64,000 nt of DNA, from the NCBI RefSeq assembly GCF_007004645.1, contig NZ_ML660019.1:1012437-1076436 (forward strand). The letters are read 5' to 3'. The stretch is from Aliiroseovarius halocynthiae (GTDB taxonomy: Bacteria; Pseudomonadota; Alphaproteobacteria; Rhodobacterales; Rhodobacteraceae). Position 1 is the stretch's first letter. The number at the start of each line of letters is the position of its first letter. The position numbers and the translations under genes were made by a program. The notes below the pieces were generated by a model, which was not told the origin of the DNA, made no database searches, and was given only the letters and a program-made list of their open reading frames with translations. Positions 16,527-26,739 of the stretch are shown one piece after another.

Positions 16527-16543
16527 ATCCCCCCTAGGGGGAT
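16527..16543 (-). promoter_or_regulatory. CsoR/RcnR-type operator
   Basis: ATCCCCCCTAGGGGGAT is a near-perfect inverted repeat of a G/C tract flanked by A/T, the form of operator recognised by CsoR, RcnR and InrS proteins. It lies 12 bases before the start codon of the sensor gene, where bound repressor would block transcription of the sensor-pump operon until metal is bound. Confidence 0.85.
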
Positions 16544-16627
16544 GCGACAAGCCCGGCGGCGACACCGTGATCCGTGATCAAGACCGGTTTCGCTTTCCCC
16601 CAGCCGGTCAAGCGCGTATGCGGGGGC

Positions 16628-17545
16628 ATGACACAAAATCGCGGAATTCTACTGAAACTAGGATCGGTTGCGTTTTTCATGTCCATGCAGGCCATGATCA
16701 AGGCGGCATCGGGCCATATTCCGCCGGGCGAGATCGTCTTTTTCCGCTCTGTCTTTGCGTTGCCGGTGATCGCCGCATGGCTGGCCTATGAAGGCCGGTT
16801 ACATTCAGCGCTGCGCACCACCCAGCTTTGGGGGCATATCAGTCGCGGCACCGTGGGGGGTATGGCGATGGGGCTGAATTTCACGGCCGTCGCGTATTTG
16901 ACTCTGCCTGACATCACCGCGATCCTTTACGCTTCGCCCATTATCACCGTGGTCTTGGCCGCCATCATATTGGGCGAGCAGGTGCGCGCGGTGCGGATCG
17001 GGGCGGTGCTGGCTGGTCTGGTGGGTGTGTTGATCACTATGTGGCCGCAGCTTCAGGGCTGGGGGGACGGCAACGACATGCGGGCCTTTGGCGCAATGTT
17101 GGCGTTGACGGCGGCCTGTTTTATCGCGGTCGCCAAGATCCTTGTGCGCAAGCTGGTGGGGGTGGACCCGCCGTCGACCGTCGTGATCTATGCGTCTTTT
17201 ACGGCAATTGCCCTGTCACTGCTGACTCTGCCATTCGGTTGGGTCTGGCCAACGGGGCCGGAATTTACTCTGTTGCTTGCTGCTGGTTTGGCGGGTGGTG
17301 TCGGGCAGCTGATGCTGACCACCGCCTATACCCATGCCGAGGCATCTACGATTGCGCCGTTCGACTATTCCTCGATGATTTTCGCGCTGGCCTTCGGATA
17401 CCTCTTCTTCGGAGATCTGCCCACCGCGCAAACCCTTCTGGGCGCGGGTATCGTGATTTCCGCCGGTCTGGTGATCATCTGGCGCGAGGCGCGTCTGGGT
17501 AAAGACCGTTCGAAATCCCGCGCCGCCGGTTCGTCAGGCGGCTGA
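16628..17545 (+). CDS. EamA/DMT family transporter
   Basis: A 305-residue integral membrane protein with ten predicted helices in two EamA repeats, beginning MTQNRGILLKLGSVAFFMSMQ. Typical family features are PGEIVFFRSVFALPV, NFTAVAYLTLPDITAILYASPI at the end of the first repeat, and the matching AYTHAEASTIAPFDYSSMIFA in the second. Members move small organic solutes such as amino acids or S-adenosylmethionine; the substrate here is not predictable. Start 16628 is favoured; a GTG at 16574 would add 18 residues. It is divergent from the metal sensor and about 170 bases upstream of ftsW. Confidence 0.82.
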   Translation: MTQNRGILLKLGSVAFFMSMQAMIKAASGHIPPGEIVFFRSVFALPVIAAWLAYEGRLHSALRTTQLWGHISRGTVGGMAMGLNFTAVAYLTLPDITAILYASPIITVVLAAIILGEQVRAVRIGAVLAGLVGVLITMWPQLQGWGDGNDMRAFGAMLALTAACFIAVAKILVRKLVGVDPPSTVVIYASFTAIALSLLTLPFGWVWPTGPEFTLLLAAGLAGGVGQLMLTTAYTHAEASTIAPFDYSSMIFALAFGYLFFGDLPTAQTLLGAGIVISAGLVIIWREARLGKDRSKSRAAGSSGG

Positions 17546-17716
17546 TTGCCAATAGGTTTTACTGCTCACGTAAATTCACTGGAAATATTGGGAAAACCCA
17601 ACTATTATTGGCGCAAGCCCTCGCGTAAGACGAAGGCACAGGCGCCGGCACCAAGAACCCGCAAAGGGGTGGGCCGGATTTTATGAGCGGTACAAGTAAA
17701 TTGCAGGCGGTTACTC

Positions 17717-18886
17717 ATGACTGAAATGGTGTATGGCGCGGTCCCCGCACAAAGCGGCGATCCCATTCTTCCCCGTTGGTGGCGCACGATCGACAAGTGG
17801 TCGGTTTCGTGCATTTTGATCCTGTTTGGCATTGGTATGTTGCTTGGCTTTGCCGCCTCGCCACCGCTCGCCGAGCGCAACGGGCTGGGTTATTTCCACT
17901 ATGTCGAACGTCAGTTGATCTTTGGTGTTGCAGCCCTGATTACTATGCTTGCTTTCACCATGCTAAGCCCCAGAATGGTGCGCCGCTTGGGCGTGCTTGG
18001 GTTTGTGGTGGCGATGATCGCCGTGATGTTACTTCCCGTACTGGGAACCGATTTCGGAAAAGGGGCCACGCGCTGGTATTCGCTTGGATTTGCGTCGGTC
18101 CAGCCGTCTGAGTTTCTGAAACCCGGCTTTGTGGTGGTCGCCGCGTGGCTGATGGCAGCGAGCCAAGAAATCAACGGACCACCCGGACGCGCCATGTCCG
18201 CCGGGCTGGTCACCGTGATCGTGCTGTTTCTGGCGATGCAGCCAGACTTCGGTCAATCCGCGCTGATCCTCTTTGGCTGGGGTGTGATGTATTTCCTTGC
18301 CGGTGCCCCGATCCTTTTGCTGGTGGGTGCTGCTGGATTGGTCGTGCTGGGCGGCACGTTCGCCTATCACAACTCGCAACACTTTGCGCGCCGGATTGAC
18401 GGCTTCCTGAACCCAGAGGTCGACCCCACAACACAGCTTGGCTACGCCACCAACGCCATCCGCGAAGGCGGCTTCTTCGGCGTTGGTGTTGGCGAGGGGC
18501 AGGTGAAATGGTCGCTGCCGGATGCGCATACGGATTTCATTATCGCCGTCGCGGCCGAGGAATATGGCCTGCTTCTGGTTCTGATCATCATTGCGCTTTA
18601 CGCCACTATCGTTGTGCGCAGCTTCCTGCGCCTGATCCGCGAGCGGAACACATTTATCCGACTGGCTGGGTCTGGCCTGGCCGCCATGTTTGGCGTGCAA
18701 GCGCTGATTAATATGGGCGTGGCCGTACGCCTTCTGCCGGCAAAAGGCATGACCTTGCCGTTCGTCAGCTATGGCGGTTCGTCTTTGATCGCCGGGGGTA
18801 TTGCACTTGGCATGCTTTTGGCTTTTACCCGCACGCGGCCTCAGGGCCGGATGCAGGACGTATTTGCAAATAGGCAGGGCAGATGA
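17717..18886 (+). CDS. ftsW: Lipid II polymerase FtsW (SEDS family)
   Basis: A 389-residue SEDS protein with about ten helices, which polymerises septal peptidoglycan with its partner FtsI. Conserved family blocks are present: [22 protein letters not shown], the [10 protein letters not shown] motif with the catalytic-loop Asp, [18 protein letters not shown] and the C-terminal [11 protein letters not shown]. ftsW normally lies inside a run beginning with mraZ and ftsI. Here it follows a transporter gene, so this half of the division cluster stands alone with its own promoter in the preceding 170 bases. The stop overlaps murG (ATGA). Confidence 0.95.
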   Translation: MTEMVYGAVPAQSGDPILPRWWRTIDKWSVSCILILFGIGMLLGFAASPPLAERNGLGYFHYVERQLIFGVAALITMLAFTMLSPRMVRRLGVLGFVVAMIAVMLLPVLGTDFGKGATRWYSLGFASVQPSEFLKPGFVVVAAWLMAASQEINGPPGRAMSAGLVTVIVLFLAMQPDFGQSALILFGWGVMYFLAGAPILLLVGAAGLVVLGGTFAYHNSQHFARRIDGFLNPEVDPTTQLGYATNAIREGGFFGVGVGEGQVKWSLPDAHTDFIIAVAAEEYGLLLVLIIIALYATIVVRSFLRLIRERNTFIRLAGSGLAAMFGVQALINMGVAVRLLPAKGMTLPFVSYGGSSLIAGGIALGMLLAFTRTRPQGRMQDVFANRQGR

Positions 18887-19980
18887 CAACGACACAACCG
18901 CTTCTTGTGATTGCGGCCGGAGGCACCGGCGGCCACATGTTTCCCGCGCAAGCGCTGGCCGAGGCGATGCTGGCCAAGGGCTGGCGGGTGAAGCTGTCGA
19001 CCGACGCACGCGGCGCACGCTATACGGGCGGCTTTCCCCATGTCGTCGAGATCGAGCAGGTCTCGTCTGCCACCTTCCAGCGCGGCGGCATCTTGGCGAA
19101 GGCAATCGTGCCGTTCCGTATTGGCGCAGGCGTGCTGGGCGCAGTTCTGAAAATGCGCCGGGATCGCCCAAAGGCTGTCGTTGGGTTCGGAGGCTATCCG
19201 ACCATCCCCGCTTTGGGCGCTGCCAAGCTTTTGAACCTGCCGCGTATGATCCACGAACAAAACGGCGTGCTGGGACGGGTGAACACACTATTTTCTAGCC
19301 GCGTGAACCGCGTGGCCTGTGGCACTTGGCCAACTGATCTGCCCGAAGGGGTCGAAGGCGTCTATACCGGAAATCCCGTGCGCGGGGCTGTCATGGCGCG
19401 TCAGGGCGCGGGCTATATTGCGCCGGGCGATTACCCCATGTCGGTGCTTGTGATTGGTGGCTCGCAGGGCGCGCGTGCCCTGTCCGATCATGTCCCTGCG
19501 GCTTTGGCCAGCCTGCCGGATCATCTGCGCCGTCATATCTCGGTCAGCCATCAGGCACGCGAAGAAGATATAGAGCGCGTCAGTGCATACTATAGCGAGC
19601 ACGGCATCCGCGCTGATGTGCAAAGCTTCTTCACCGACATTCCACGCCGCATGTCCGAAGCGCAGCTGGTCATCAGCCGGGCCGGGGCCTCGTCGGTCGC
19701 GGATATCTCGGTTATTGGGCGTCCCTCGATCCTGATCCCGCTGCCGACCGCCACAGATGATCACCAGACCGCCAATGCCCGCGGGCTGGTGGACGCAGGT
19801 GCGGCGATCTTGCTGCCTGAAAGCATGTTGACGCCCGACAGCCTGGCCGAGCAGGTCGCGCTGGTGTTGGGAACCCCTGAGGGGGCCGAGCAGATGGCCC
19901 GCGCCGCGCTGGCCCATGGCCGCCCGGACGCCACCGATGCGCTGGTCGCTTTGGTCGAAGATCTGGCCGCGCAGGCCTAA
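18883..19980 (+). CDS. murG: UDP-N-acetylglucosamine transferase MurG
   Basis: This 365-residue GT-B glycosyltransferase adds GlcNAc to lipid I to form lipid II on the inner face of the membrane. The glycine-rich [16 protein letters not shown]-terminal motif, [25 protein letters not shown], the second Gly-rich loop [12 protein letters not shown] and the UDP-GlcNAc-binding [12 protein letters not shown] block are all present. It overlaps the ftsW stop by four bases (ATGA), so the two are coupled. Confidence 0.96.
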   Translation: MTTTQPLLVIAAGGTGGHMFPAQALAEAMLAKGWRVKLSTDARGARYTGGFPHVVEIEQVSSATFQRGGILAKAIVPFRIGAGVLGAVLKMRRDRPKAVVGFGGYPTIPALGAAKLLNLPRMIHEQNGVLGRVNTLFSSRVNRVACGTWPTDLPEGVEGVYTGNPVRGAVMARQGAGYIAPGDYPMSVLVIGGSQGARALSDHVPAALASLPDHLRRHISVSHQAREEDIERVSAYYSEHGIRADVQSFFTDIPRRMSEAQLVISRAGASSVADISVIGRPSILIPLPTATDDHQTANARGLVDAGAAILLPESMLTPDSLAEQVALVLGTPEGAEQMARAALAHGRPDATDALVALVEDLAAQA

Positions 19981-20004
19981 GTATTGAATTCGAAGGATAA
20001 ATAG

Positions 20005-21402
20005 ATGAGTGCAGCAGCGACCAAGCTTCCCACCGAAATGGGTAAGATCCACTTTGTGGGCATCGGCGGGATCGGTATGTCCGGCATTGCCGAGGTGCTG
20101 TTGAATCACGGTTATCAAGTGCAGGGCTCGGATTTGAAGACCTCGAAAATCACGGATCGCCTGACTGATCTGGGCGCCGAGATTTTCATTGGCCAGCGTG
20201 CCGAGAACCTTGAGAATGCCGAGGTCGTGGTGATCTCGTCCGCGATCAAACCGGGCAATCCAGAATTGGACACCGCGCGCGCCCGTGGCCTTCCCGTCGT
20301 GCGTCGGGCCGAGATGCTGGCCGAATTGATGCGCCTGAAATCAAACATTGCTGTTGCGGGAACGCATGGCAAAACCACGACCACAACCATGGTGGCCGAG
20401 TTGCTGGTCAAAGGCGGTATCGATCCAACCGTGATCAATGGCGGCATCATCCATGCTTATGGCTCGAACGCGCGGATGGGGCAGGGCGAATGGATGGTGG
20501 TCGAAGCTGATGAAAGCGATGGCACCTTCAACCGTCTTCCCGCCACCATAGCCATCGTGACGAATATCGACCCCGAGCATATGGAGCACTGGGGCGACTT
20601 TGATACGCTTCGCCAGGGGTTTCTCGATTTTGTGTCGAATATACCTTTCTATGGGCTTGCGATCTGCTGTACCGATCACCCCGAGGTGCAGGCGCTGGTC
20701 GGCAAAGTCACTGACCGCCGTGTCCTGACCTATGGTTTCAACGCGCAGGCCGACGTGCGTGCCGTGAACCTGACCTATAAGCGCGGTGTTGCGCATTTCG
20801 ATATCGAGCTGAACCACGAAGGCACCAAGATCGAGGGCTGCACGCTGCCGATGCCGGGGGATCACAATGTCTCGAACGCATTGTCCGCGGTCGCCGTGTC
20901 GCGTCATTTGGGCATGAAACGTGATGAAATCCGCGCAGCACTTGCCAGTTTTGGCGGTGTGAACCGTCGCTTCACCAAAGTGGGCGAGGTGAACGGCGTC
21001 ACCATCATCGACGACTATGGGCATCACCCGGTCGAGATTGCAGCGGTTCTGAAAGCCGCCCGTCAGGCGACGGAGGGGCGCGTGATTGCGGTTCATCAGC
21101 CCCACCGCTTTACCCGCTTGCACGACCTGTTCGAGGATTTCTGCGCCTGTTTCAACGAGGCAGACGTCGTTGGCATCGCCGAGGTCTTCGCCGCAGGTGA
21201 AGCGCCCATCGAAGGCGCATCACGCGATGATCTGGTGGCGGGCTTGGTTCGTCATGGCCACCGCCACGCCATGGCCGTGGAGGATCAAGATGCCTTAACT
21301 GCGCTGGTCAAGGAGCACGCCAAACCTGGCGATATGGTTGTCTGTCTGGGCGCGGGCACCATCAGCGCTTGGGCGAACGGGCTGCCGGTGCGTTTGGGGT
21401 AA
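20005..21402 (+). CDS. murC: UDP-N-acetylmuramate-L-alanine ligase MurC
   Basis: A 465-residue Mur ligase adding L-alanine to UDP-MurNAc. The first domain has the dinucleotide-like [14 protein letters not shown]. The ATP P-loop is [15 protein letters not shown], followed by [19 protein letters not shown] and the C-terminal [18 protein letters not shown] and HQPHRFTRL motifs, all diagnostic for MurC. It begins 24 bases after murG. Confidence 0.96.
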   Translation: MSAAATKLPTEMGKIHFVGIGGIGMSGIAEVLLNHGYQVQGSDLKTSKITDRLTDLGAEIFIGQRAENLENAEVVVISSAIKPGNPELDTARARGLPVVRRAEMLAELMRLKSNIAVAGTHGKTTTTTMVAELLVKGGIDPTVINGGIIHAYGSNARMGQGEWMVVEADESDGTFNRLPATIAIVTNIDPEHMEHWGDFDTLRQGFLDFVSNIPFYGLAICCTDHPEVQALVGKVTDRRVLTYGFNAQADVRAVNLTYKRGVAHFDIELNHEGTKIEGCTLPMPGDHNVSNALSAVAVSRHLGMKRDEIRAALASFGGVNRRFTKVGEVNGVTIIDDYGHHPVEIAAVLKAARQATEGRVIAVHQPHRFTRLHDLFEDFCACFNEADVVGIAEVFAAGEAPIEGASRDDLVAGLVRHGHRHAMAVEDQDALTALVKEHAKPGDMVVCLGAGTISAWANGLPVRLG

Positions 21403-21415
21403 AGCGGGATCGAAG

Positions 21416-21736
21416 GTGCAAACACTCTATCAAATTGTGTTCTGGCCAGTGATTATTGCGCCTTGGGCGTCCATTCCAGTTTGCGGATACATGACCTATC
21501 GGGGACGGCCTGTCCGGGCGCTGCTCACCGCAATGTTCCTGTGCTTTGGGCTCTGGTTTGCACATTTTGAAGTCGTATCCTATTTGGAAGGGGGGAGCAT
21601 CGACCGAGGGCCCGCTTTTGTACTGCATCTTGTGCTGGATTACGCGACCATGGCTTTTGGGATCTGCGTTGTCGTCATGTGCGCCATATGGATTTGGCAC
21701 CGCTGGCGAGGGTCCAATCGGCAAAAGGGAGCCTGA
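21416..21736 (+). CDS. Small membrane protein of unknown function between murC and murB
   Basis: A 106-residue protein with three hydrophobic segments (about residues 5-25, 33-50 and 63-87) and a basic C terminus (WHRWRGSNRQKGA). The likely start is GTG 21416, thirteen bases after the murC stop; the ribosome binding site is weak. It precedes two DUF2484 genes in the same run. I do not recognise the family; position suggests a link to envelope growth. Confidence 0.6.
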   Translation: MQTLYQIVFWPVIIAPWASIPVCGYMTYRGRPVRALLTAMFLCFGLWFAHFEVVSYLEGGSIDRGPAFVLHLVLDYATMAFGICVVVMCAIWIWHRWRGSNRQKGA

Positions 21737-21739
21737 TCT

Positions 21740-21979
21740 ATGTCCCTAGCGCTTGTTTGCGCCGCATTGTGGGTGATTGCGGCCAGCTTTGTTGCGATGC
21801 TTCCGATGCGGATGCAGTTCCCCCCCGGCTTGGCCCTGCTGATCCTCGCACCTGCCCTGATCATCTGGATCGGAATGAACCATGGCTGGCTGTGGGTCTT
21901 GGTTGGCACCTTTGGCTTTGTATCCATGTTCCGTCGTCCCCTATGGTACTTCGTCCGAAAATGGACGGGGCGCATATGA
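21740..21979 (+). CDS. DUF2484 family membrane protein, first copy
   Basis: A 79-residue protein with three hydrophobic segments, starting MSLALVCAALWVIAASFVAM and ending in a basic tail after FRRPLWYFVRKW. The length, start and end match DUF2484, a family found with murC and murB in Rhodobacteraceae. It starts three bases after the previous gene and overlaps the second copy by four bases (ATGA). No function is known. Confidence 0.75.
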   Translation: MSLALVCAALWVIAASFVAMLPMRMQFPPGLALLILAPALIIWIGMNHGWLWVLVGTFGFVSMFRRPLWYFVRKWTGRI

Positions 21980-22215
21980 CACTATCGTTGATTCTAGCCT
22001 GCCTTTGGGTGGTGGGCGCGCAGGTGATCGCGCTTACGCCATCGCGTGATCACCATTGGCGGGTGGCTTACGCCTTGATCACGGTGGGCATTCCGTTATT
22101 GGGGTATGTGGTTTATGAGAACGGCCCTTGGGTAGGGCTTCTGGTTATGTTTGGTGCGATGTCGATCCTGCGCTGGCCGGTGATCTACCTGACGCGCTGG
22201 TTAAGAAAGAGGTAA
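21976..22215 (+). CDS. DUF2484 family membrane protein, second copy
   Basis: Also 79 residues, it is a diverged paralogue of the preceding gene: [20 protein letters not shown] at the N terminus, [18 protein letters not shown] at the C terminus and the same three-segment layout. The ATG overlaps the previous stop (ATGA), and murB begins two bases after its stop. Tandem duplication followed by divergence is the simplest origin; the two may form a hetero-oligomer, which is inference. Confidence 0.75.
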   Translation: MTLSLILACLWVVGAQVIALTPSRDHHWRVAYALITVGIPLLGYVVYENGPWVGLLVMFGAMSILRWPVIYLTRWLRKR

Positions 22216-22217
22216 AC

Positions 22218-23150
22218 ATGCCCCGTCCCGATCAGATTGACATTCGTGGCAGCCTTATGGTGGACAAAGAGCTGGCAGGATTGACCTGGCTTCGTGTTGG
22301 CGGTCCTGCAGACTGGCTGTTCATGCCCGCCGATGAAGATGATCTGGTGCATTTCCTGTCCGAACTGGATGTGAATATCCCTGTTTTCCCTATGGGCGTA
22401 GGCTCGAACCTGATTGTCCGCGATGGCGGGATCCGAGGGGTCGTGATCCGCTTGGGCCGCGGCTTTAACGGGGTTGAGATTGACGGTCAGACGGTGACCT
22501 CTGGCGTTGCGGCGCTGGATGCACAGGTTGCCAAGAAGGCCGCAGCCGAGGGCGTGGACCTGACATTCCTGCGCACAATTCCCGGTGCAATTGGGGGGGC
22601 AGTGTGCATGAACGCTGGCTGCTATGGGTCTTATATCGCTGATGTTTTTCAATCGGCGATCGCTGTCACGCGGGCCGGTGAACGTGTGACGTTAACCGCT
22701 GAAGATTTGCAATTCCAGTATCGTCAAAGCGCCTTGCCAGACGGTTGGGTACTGACCCAAGCCGTGTTGAAAGGCCCTGCTGGGGATCCCGATGCTTTGG
22801 CCGCGCATATGGACGCGCAGCTTGCCAAGCGCGATGAAACCCAGCCCACAAAAGATCGCACAGCGGGATCAACGTTCCGCAATCCTGCGGGCTTTAGTTC
22901 GACCGGGCGGGCCGATGATAACCATGAATTGAAGGCCTGGAAGGTGATTGATGACGCCGGAATGCGCGGCGCGACCAAGGGCGGCGCGCAAATGAACCAG
23001 ATGCATTCGAATTTTCTGACCAACACGGGGGATGCCTCCGCCGCCGACCTTGAAGGATTGGGCGAAGAGGTCAGAAAAAAGGTTTACGAACACAGCGGCA
23101 TAAAGCTAGAATGGGAAATTAAGCGCGTAGGTGATCCGGCAGCAGAATAA
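22218..23150 (+). CDS. murB: UDP-N-acetylenolpyruvoylglucosamine reductase MurB
   Basis: A 310-residue FAD enzyme that reduces enolpyruvyl-UDP-GlcNAc to UDP-MurNAc. FAD-binding residues are in [28 protein letters not shown] and [17 protein letters not shown]. The catalytic Ser is in AGSTFRNP and the late Glu region follows [15 protein letters not shown] 22218 has AAGAGG nearby and gives the family start; an upstream in-frame extension to 22128 would overlap the DUF2484 gene. Confidence 0.95.
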   Translation: MPRPDQIDIRGSLMVDKELAGLTWLRVGGPADWLFMPADEDDLVHFLSELDVNIPVFPMGVGSNLIVRDGGIRGVVIRLGRGFNGVEIDGQTVTSGVAALDAQVAKKAAAEGVDLTFLRTIPGAIGGAVCMNAGCYGSYIADVFQSAIAVTRAGERVTLTAEDLQFQYRQSALPDGWVLTQAVLKGPAGDPDALAAHMDAQLAKRDETQPTKDRTAGSTFRNPAGFSSTGRADDNHELKAWKVIDDAGMRGATKGGAQMNQMHSNFLTNTGDASAADLEGLGEEVRKKVYEHSGIKLEWEIKRVGDPAAE

Positions 23151-23372
23151 GTCGGACGCCAAGATACGAGACAACGCGAAAATTACGGCCGAAATGGCCG
23201 AAAATTGAGGGGTCGGGCAGGCCCTGAACGCCGAAAACAGACGCAGATAACTGCGCAATCCTTCGGTTCGGGGCGGTACGCCTCATGGCAGACACCGTGG
23301 TTGCACGGGATTAACGCCGGAAACGGCAGGGCATTTTGGCCGCTTTGCGGTCATGTACGAGGCATTACAGGC

Positions 23373-24287
23373 ATGTCGGGTTCTTCCGTCAGCAAAGTTG
23401 TGGTTTTGATGGGCGGTCCATCGGCCGAGCGCGATGTGTCGCTAAGCTCGGGCGGGGAGTGCGCCAAAGCGCTTGCGGGCGAAGGGTATGACGTCGTGAA
23501 GATCGACGCGGGCTCAGACCTGGCCGAGCGTCTGAAGGCCGAAGCCCCGGATGTTGTGTTCAACGCGCTACATGGTCGTTGGGGCGAAGACGGCTGCGTG
23601 CAAGGCCTGCTGGAATGGCTGCAAATCCCTTATACGCATTCGGGCGTTTTGGCGTCGTCGCTGGCGATGGACAAAGAACGTGCCAAAGAAACGTTCCGCG
23701 CTGCGGGTCTTCCCGTGGTCGCCAGCATTCTAGCCGACAAAGATGAGGTTCAGGCGCAACACGTTATGGACCCGCCTTATGTGGTGAAGCCTTACAACGA
23801 AGGCAGCTCGGTTGGGATTTATATCGTCAACGACCGAGCAAATACTCCGCCGAAACTGGCCTCGAATATGCCGGACACGGTGATGGTTGAAACCTATGCC
23901 CCCGGGCGCGAGCTGACCACCACCGTGATGGGGGATCGCGCGCTGGGTGTCACCGATATCATCACCGACGGTTGGTATGATTACAACGCAAAGTATGCCG
24001 AGGGCGGTTCACGCCACATTATTCCCGCCAAGATACCTGCCGAAATCGAGGCTGCGTGTCTGGACTATGCCCTGCGTGCCCATTCTGCCCTTGGATGTCG
24101 CGGTGTCAGCCGTACTGATTTCCGCTGGGATGAAACTCGTGGGCTGGATGGGTTGATCATTCTGGAAACCAACACCCAGCCTGGAATGACGCCAACCTCG
24201 CTTGCGCCTGAACAAGGTGCACATCAGGGGATAAGCTTTGGCCAGTTTTGTGCTTGGATGGTGGAGGATGCGTCGTGCAACCGATGA
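23373..24287 (+). CDS. ddl: D-alanine-D-alanine ligase
   Basis: A 304-residue ATP-grasp ligase that makes the D-Ala-D-Ala terminus of the stem peptide. It has VVVLMGGPSAERDVSLSSG, the FNALHGRWGEDG motif, the YTHSGVLASSLAMDK block, VVKPYNEGSSVG and the Mg-binding ETNTQPGMT near the C terminus. ATG 23373 gives the family-typical start; GAGG lies ten bases upstream. The 222-base gap before it is the largest in this part of the cluster, so an internal promoter is possible. The last four bases of the gene overlap ATG 24284 within ftsQ. Confidence 0.94.
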   Translation: MSGSSVSKVVVLMGGPSAERDVSLSSGGECAKALAGEGYDVVKIDAGSDLAERLKAEAPDVVFNALHGRWGEDGCVQGLLEWLQIPYTHSGVLASSLAMDKERAKETFRAAGLPVVASILADKDEVQAQHVMDPPYVVKPYNEGSSVGIYIVNDRANTPPKLASNMPDTVMVETYAPGRELTTTVMGDRALGVTDIITDGWYDYNAKYAEGGSRHIIPAKIPAEIEAACLDYALRAHSALGCRGVSRTDFRWDETRGLDGLIILETNTQPGMTPTSLAPEQGAHQGISFGQFCAWMVEDASCNR

Positions 24288-25177
24288 ATTCTTCACAACA
24301 GGATAAGACCGACGTACAGCGCCGCGACCCTGCGCCTTCGCGTCTTGCCTATAAGGCCCACCGTTTGTGGCTGACCCCGGTGTTTCGCGCGTTCCTGCGC
24401 GTCGGGCTTCCGGTCTTTGCCGTCCTGATGGCGACGGGCTGGTACTTGGCCAACCCGACCAACCGCTATGCAATCGGCGAGAAGCTGACCAATGTGAAGC
24501 GCTCGGTTCAGGAACGGCCCGAGTTTCTGGTCAAACTGATGGCCGTCGAAGGCGCGACCCCTGTGGTCGACAACGCTGTGCGTCAGATCCTGCCCATCGA
24601 CTTCCCGATTTCCAGCTTTGATCTGGATCTCGAACGGATGCGCGTCGAGATCATGAAGCTTGATGTGATCGAAGATGCGGATCTGCGCATCCGCCCCGGT
24701 GGGGTGCTTGAAGTTGCGTTGACAGAACGCCAGCCCGTCATCCTGTGGCGCCACGGTGGCGTCATTGACATGCTGGATGCAGGGGGACATCGGGTGGCCA
24801 GCTTGCTGGACCGGTCGGCCCGGTCGGATCTGCCACTGATCACGGGCGAGGGGGCTGCCGATGCGGTCCCTGAGGCGCGTGCGATCCTCAGTACCGCTGG
24901 ACCTCTGCGCAGCGAATTGCGTGGGTTGATCCGCGTCGGAGAACGCCGTTGGGACGTTGTTTTGAAAAGCGACCAACGCATTCAGCTTCCTGCTGACAAC
25001 CCAGTCGCAGCCTTTGAGCAGGTGATCGCATTGCATCAGGCGCAAGACCTGATCGGCCGCGATCTGGTTGTGATTGATATGAGAAACCCCCAGCGTCCCA
25101 CGTTGCGTCTTGGCGAAACTGCCATGAATGAGCTGCGCCGCATCAATGGGGTCGAGATTGAAGAGGTTTCCCAATGA
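24275..25177 (+). CDS. ftsQ: Cell division protein FtsQ
   Basis: A 300-residue bitopic protein of the FtsQLB complex. A basic cytoplasmic stretch (residues 1-45) leads into one membrane segment around FLRVGLPVFAVLMATGWYLA, then a POTRA domain and a beta domain with LTERQPVILWR. GTG 24275 is preferred because GGAGG lies seven bases before it; ATG 24284, which overlaps the ddl stop, is the alternative and would shorten the protein by three residues. The stop overlaps ftsA (ATGA). Confidence 0.92.
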   Translation: MQPMNSSQQDKTDVQRRDPAPSRLAYKAHRLWLTPVFRAFLRVGLPVFAVLMATGWYLANPTNRYAIGEKLTNVKRSVQERPEFLVKLMAVEGATPVVDNAVRQILPIDFPISSFDLDLERMRVEIMKLDVIEDADLRIRPGGVLEVALTERQPVILWRHGGVIDMLDAGGHRVASLLDRSARSDLPLITGEGAADAVPEARAILSTAGPLRSELRGLIRVGERRWDVVLKSDQRIQLPADNPVAAFEQVIALHQAQDLIGRDLVVIDMRNPQRPTLRLGETAMNELRRINGVEIEEVSQ

Positions 25178-26508
25178 CCGATATTTACAGCCAGCAACGC
25201 GCCATGCGGGCCATGCGCGAAGCCGCCATGCAGCGCGGCGTGATTGCCATTCTGGATATTGGCAGTGCCAAGGTCGGATGCTTGATCCTGCGCTTTGACG
25301 GACCGGATCAGTTCCGCGACAGCGATGGGGTAGGGTCCTTGGCCGGGCAAAGTGCTTTCCGTGTGATTGGTGCTGCGACGACGCGTTCGCGTGGTGTCCG
25401 TTTTGGCGAGATCGATGCCATGGCCGAGACCGAGCGCGCCATTCGCACTGCGGTGCAAGCCGCGCAGAAGATGGCGAACTTGCGTGTGGATCACGTGATT
25501 GCCTGTTTCTCGGGCGCGAACCCGCGCAGCTATGGTCTGGACGGCGTGGTCGAACTGGACGGACGCGCCGTGACTGAAGACGATGTAGCGCGTGTTTTGG
25601 CTGCTTGCGATATGCCCGACATTGGCGATGGCCGCGAGGTGCTGCACGCACAGCCAGTGAACTTCGCGCTTGATCATCGCTCGGGCCTTGGGGATCCGCG
25701 CGGACAGATCGGCAATCGGCTGGCGGTCGATCTGCATGTACTGACCGTTGATTCCGCGGTTATTCAGAACCTGCTTTACTGTATCAAGCGATGCGATCTT
25801 GAGGTCGCAGGTCTGGCAAGTTCGGCCTATGTGTCTGGCATTTCAGCGCTGGTCGAGGATGAACAAGAGCTGGGTGCTGCCTGTATTGATTTAGGTGGTG
25901 GTTCAACTGGCATCTCTATCTTCATGAAAAAGCACATGATCTTTGCAGACAGCGTGCGTTTGGGCGGAGATCATGTGACGTCGGATATCTCGAAGGGGTT
26001 GCAAGTGCCCTTGTCGACAGCGGAGCGGATCAAGACGTTTTACGGAGGCGTCATCGCCACCGGCATGGATGATCGCGAGATGATCGAAATCGGCGGTGAC
26101 TCTGGCGATTGGGAGCATGATCGCCGCACCGTAAGCCGGGCTGAGCTGATCGGCATCATGCGTCCGCGCGTCGAAGAAATCTTGGAAGAGGTGCGGATGC
26201 GCCTTGACGCTGCTGGGTTTGACCACCTTCCCAGCCAATCTATCGTGTTGACCGGAGGGGGCAGCCAGATCCCCGGTTTGGACAGCCTGGCTCCGAAAAT
26301 TCTGGGGCAGAATGTCCGCAGCGGCCGGCCGCTGCGGGTGCAGGGACTTCCGCAGGCCGCAACCGGGGCGGGGTTTTCCTCTGCTGTGGGGCTGTGCCTG
26401 TTTGCGGCGCATCCGCAGGACGAATGGTGGGACTTCGAAGCGCCCGCCGAAACCTATCCGGCGCGCAGTTTTCGACGGGCGTTTAGGTGGTTCAAAGACA
26501 ATTGGTAG
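25174..26508 (+). CDS. ftsA: Cell division protein FtsA
   Basis: A 444-residue actin-like ATPase that tethers FtsZ to the membrane. It shows the phosphate-1 motif AILDIGSAKVGCLI, the FtsA-specific 1C subdomain, phosphate-2 CIDLGGGSTGISIF and the adenosine motif VLTGGGSQIPGL. The extreme C terminus, AFRWFKDNW after basic residues, is the amphipathic membrane-targeting helix. The start overlaps ftsQ by four bases. Confidence 0.95.
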   Translation: MTDIYSQQRAMRAMREAAMQRGVIAILDIGSAKVGCLILRFDGPDQFRDSDGVGSLAGQSAFRVIGAATTRSRGVRFGEIDAMAETERAIRTAVQAAQKMANLRVDHVIACFSGANPRSYGLDGVVELDGRAVTEDDVARVLAACDMPDIGDGREVLHAQPVNFALDHRSGLGDPRGQIGNRLAVDLHVLTVDSAVIQNLLYCIKRCDLEVAGLASSAYVSGISALVEDEQELGAACIDLGGGSTGISIFMKKHMIFADSVRLGGDHVTSDISKGLQVPLSTAERIKTFYGGVIATGMDDREMIEIGGDSGDWEHDRRTVSRAELIGIMRPRVEEILEEVRMRLDAAGFDHLPSQSIVLTGGGSQIPGLDSLAPKILGQNVRSGRPLRVQGLPQAATGAGFSSAVGLCLFAAHPQDEWWDFEAPAETYPARSFRRAFRWFKDNW

Positions 26509-26739
26509 GCAGAGCAGGAAGCCACAATATGCGGTGTATTCGGCGAAATCCTGCTGAAAAACCCATCAATTCCTCAATATTTTGCGTTAAAACGCTCCTT
26601 TTGCAGGTGACGCACACTGCAAAATTGGGGTAACATGAAAAAAAAGAGGCAGTCTCCGGCGATTCAGTCGGAATAAGAAACATAGAAGCCGCCTTCGGGG
26701 TACATCGAAGCGGCGAGGACCTATACAGGCGGAAAAATC

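Noticed and set aside
17588-17601. TTGGG-AAAA-CCCAA hairpin upstream of ftsW
   Set aside because: Only five base pairs with no following T run; too weak to call a terminator or operator.
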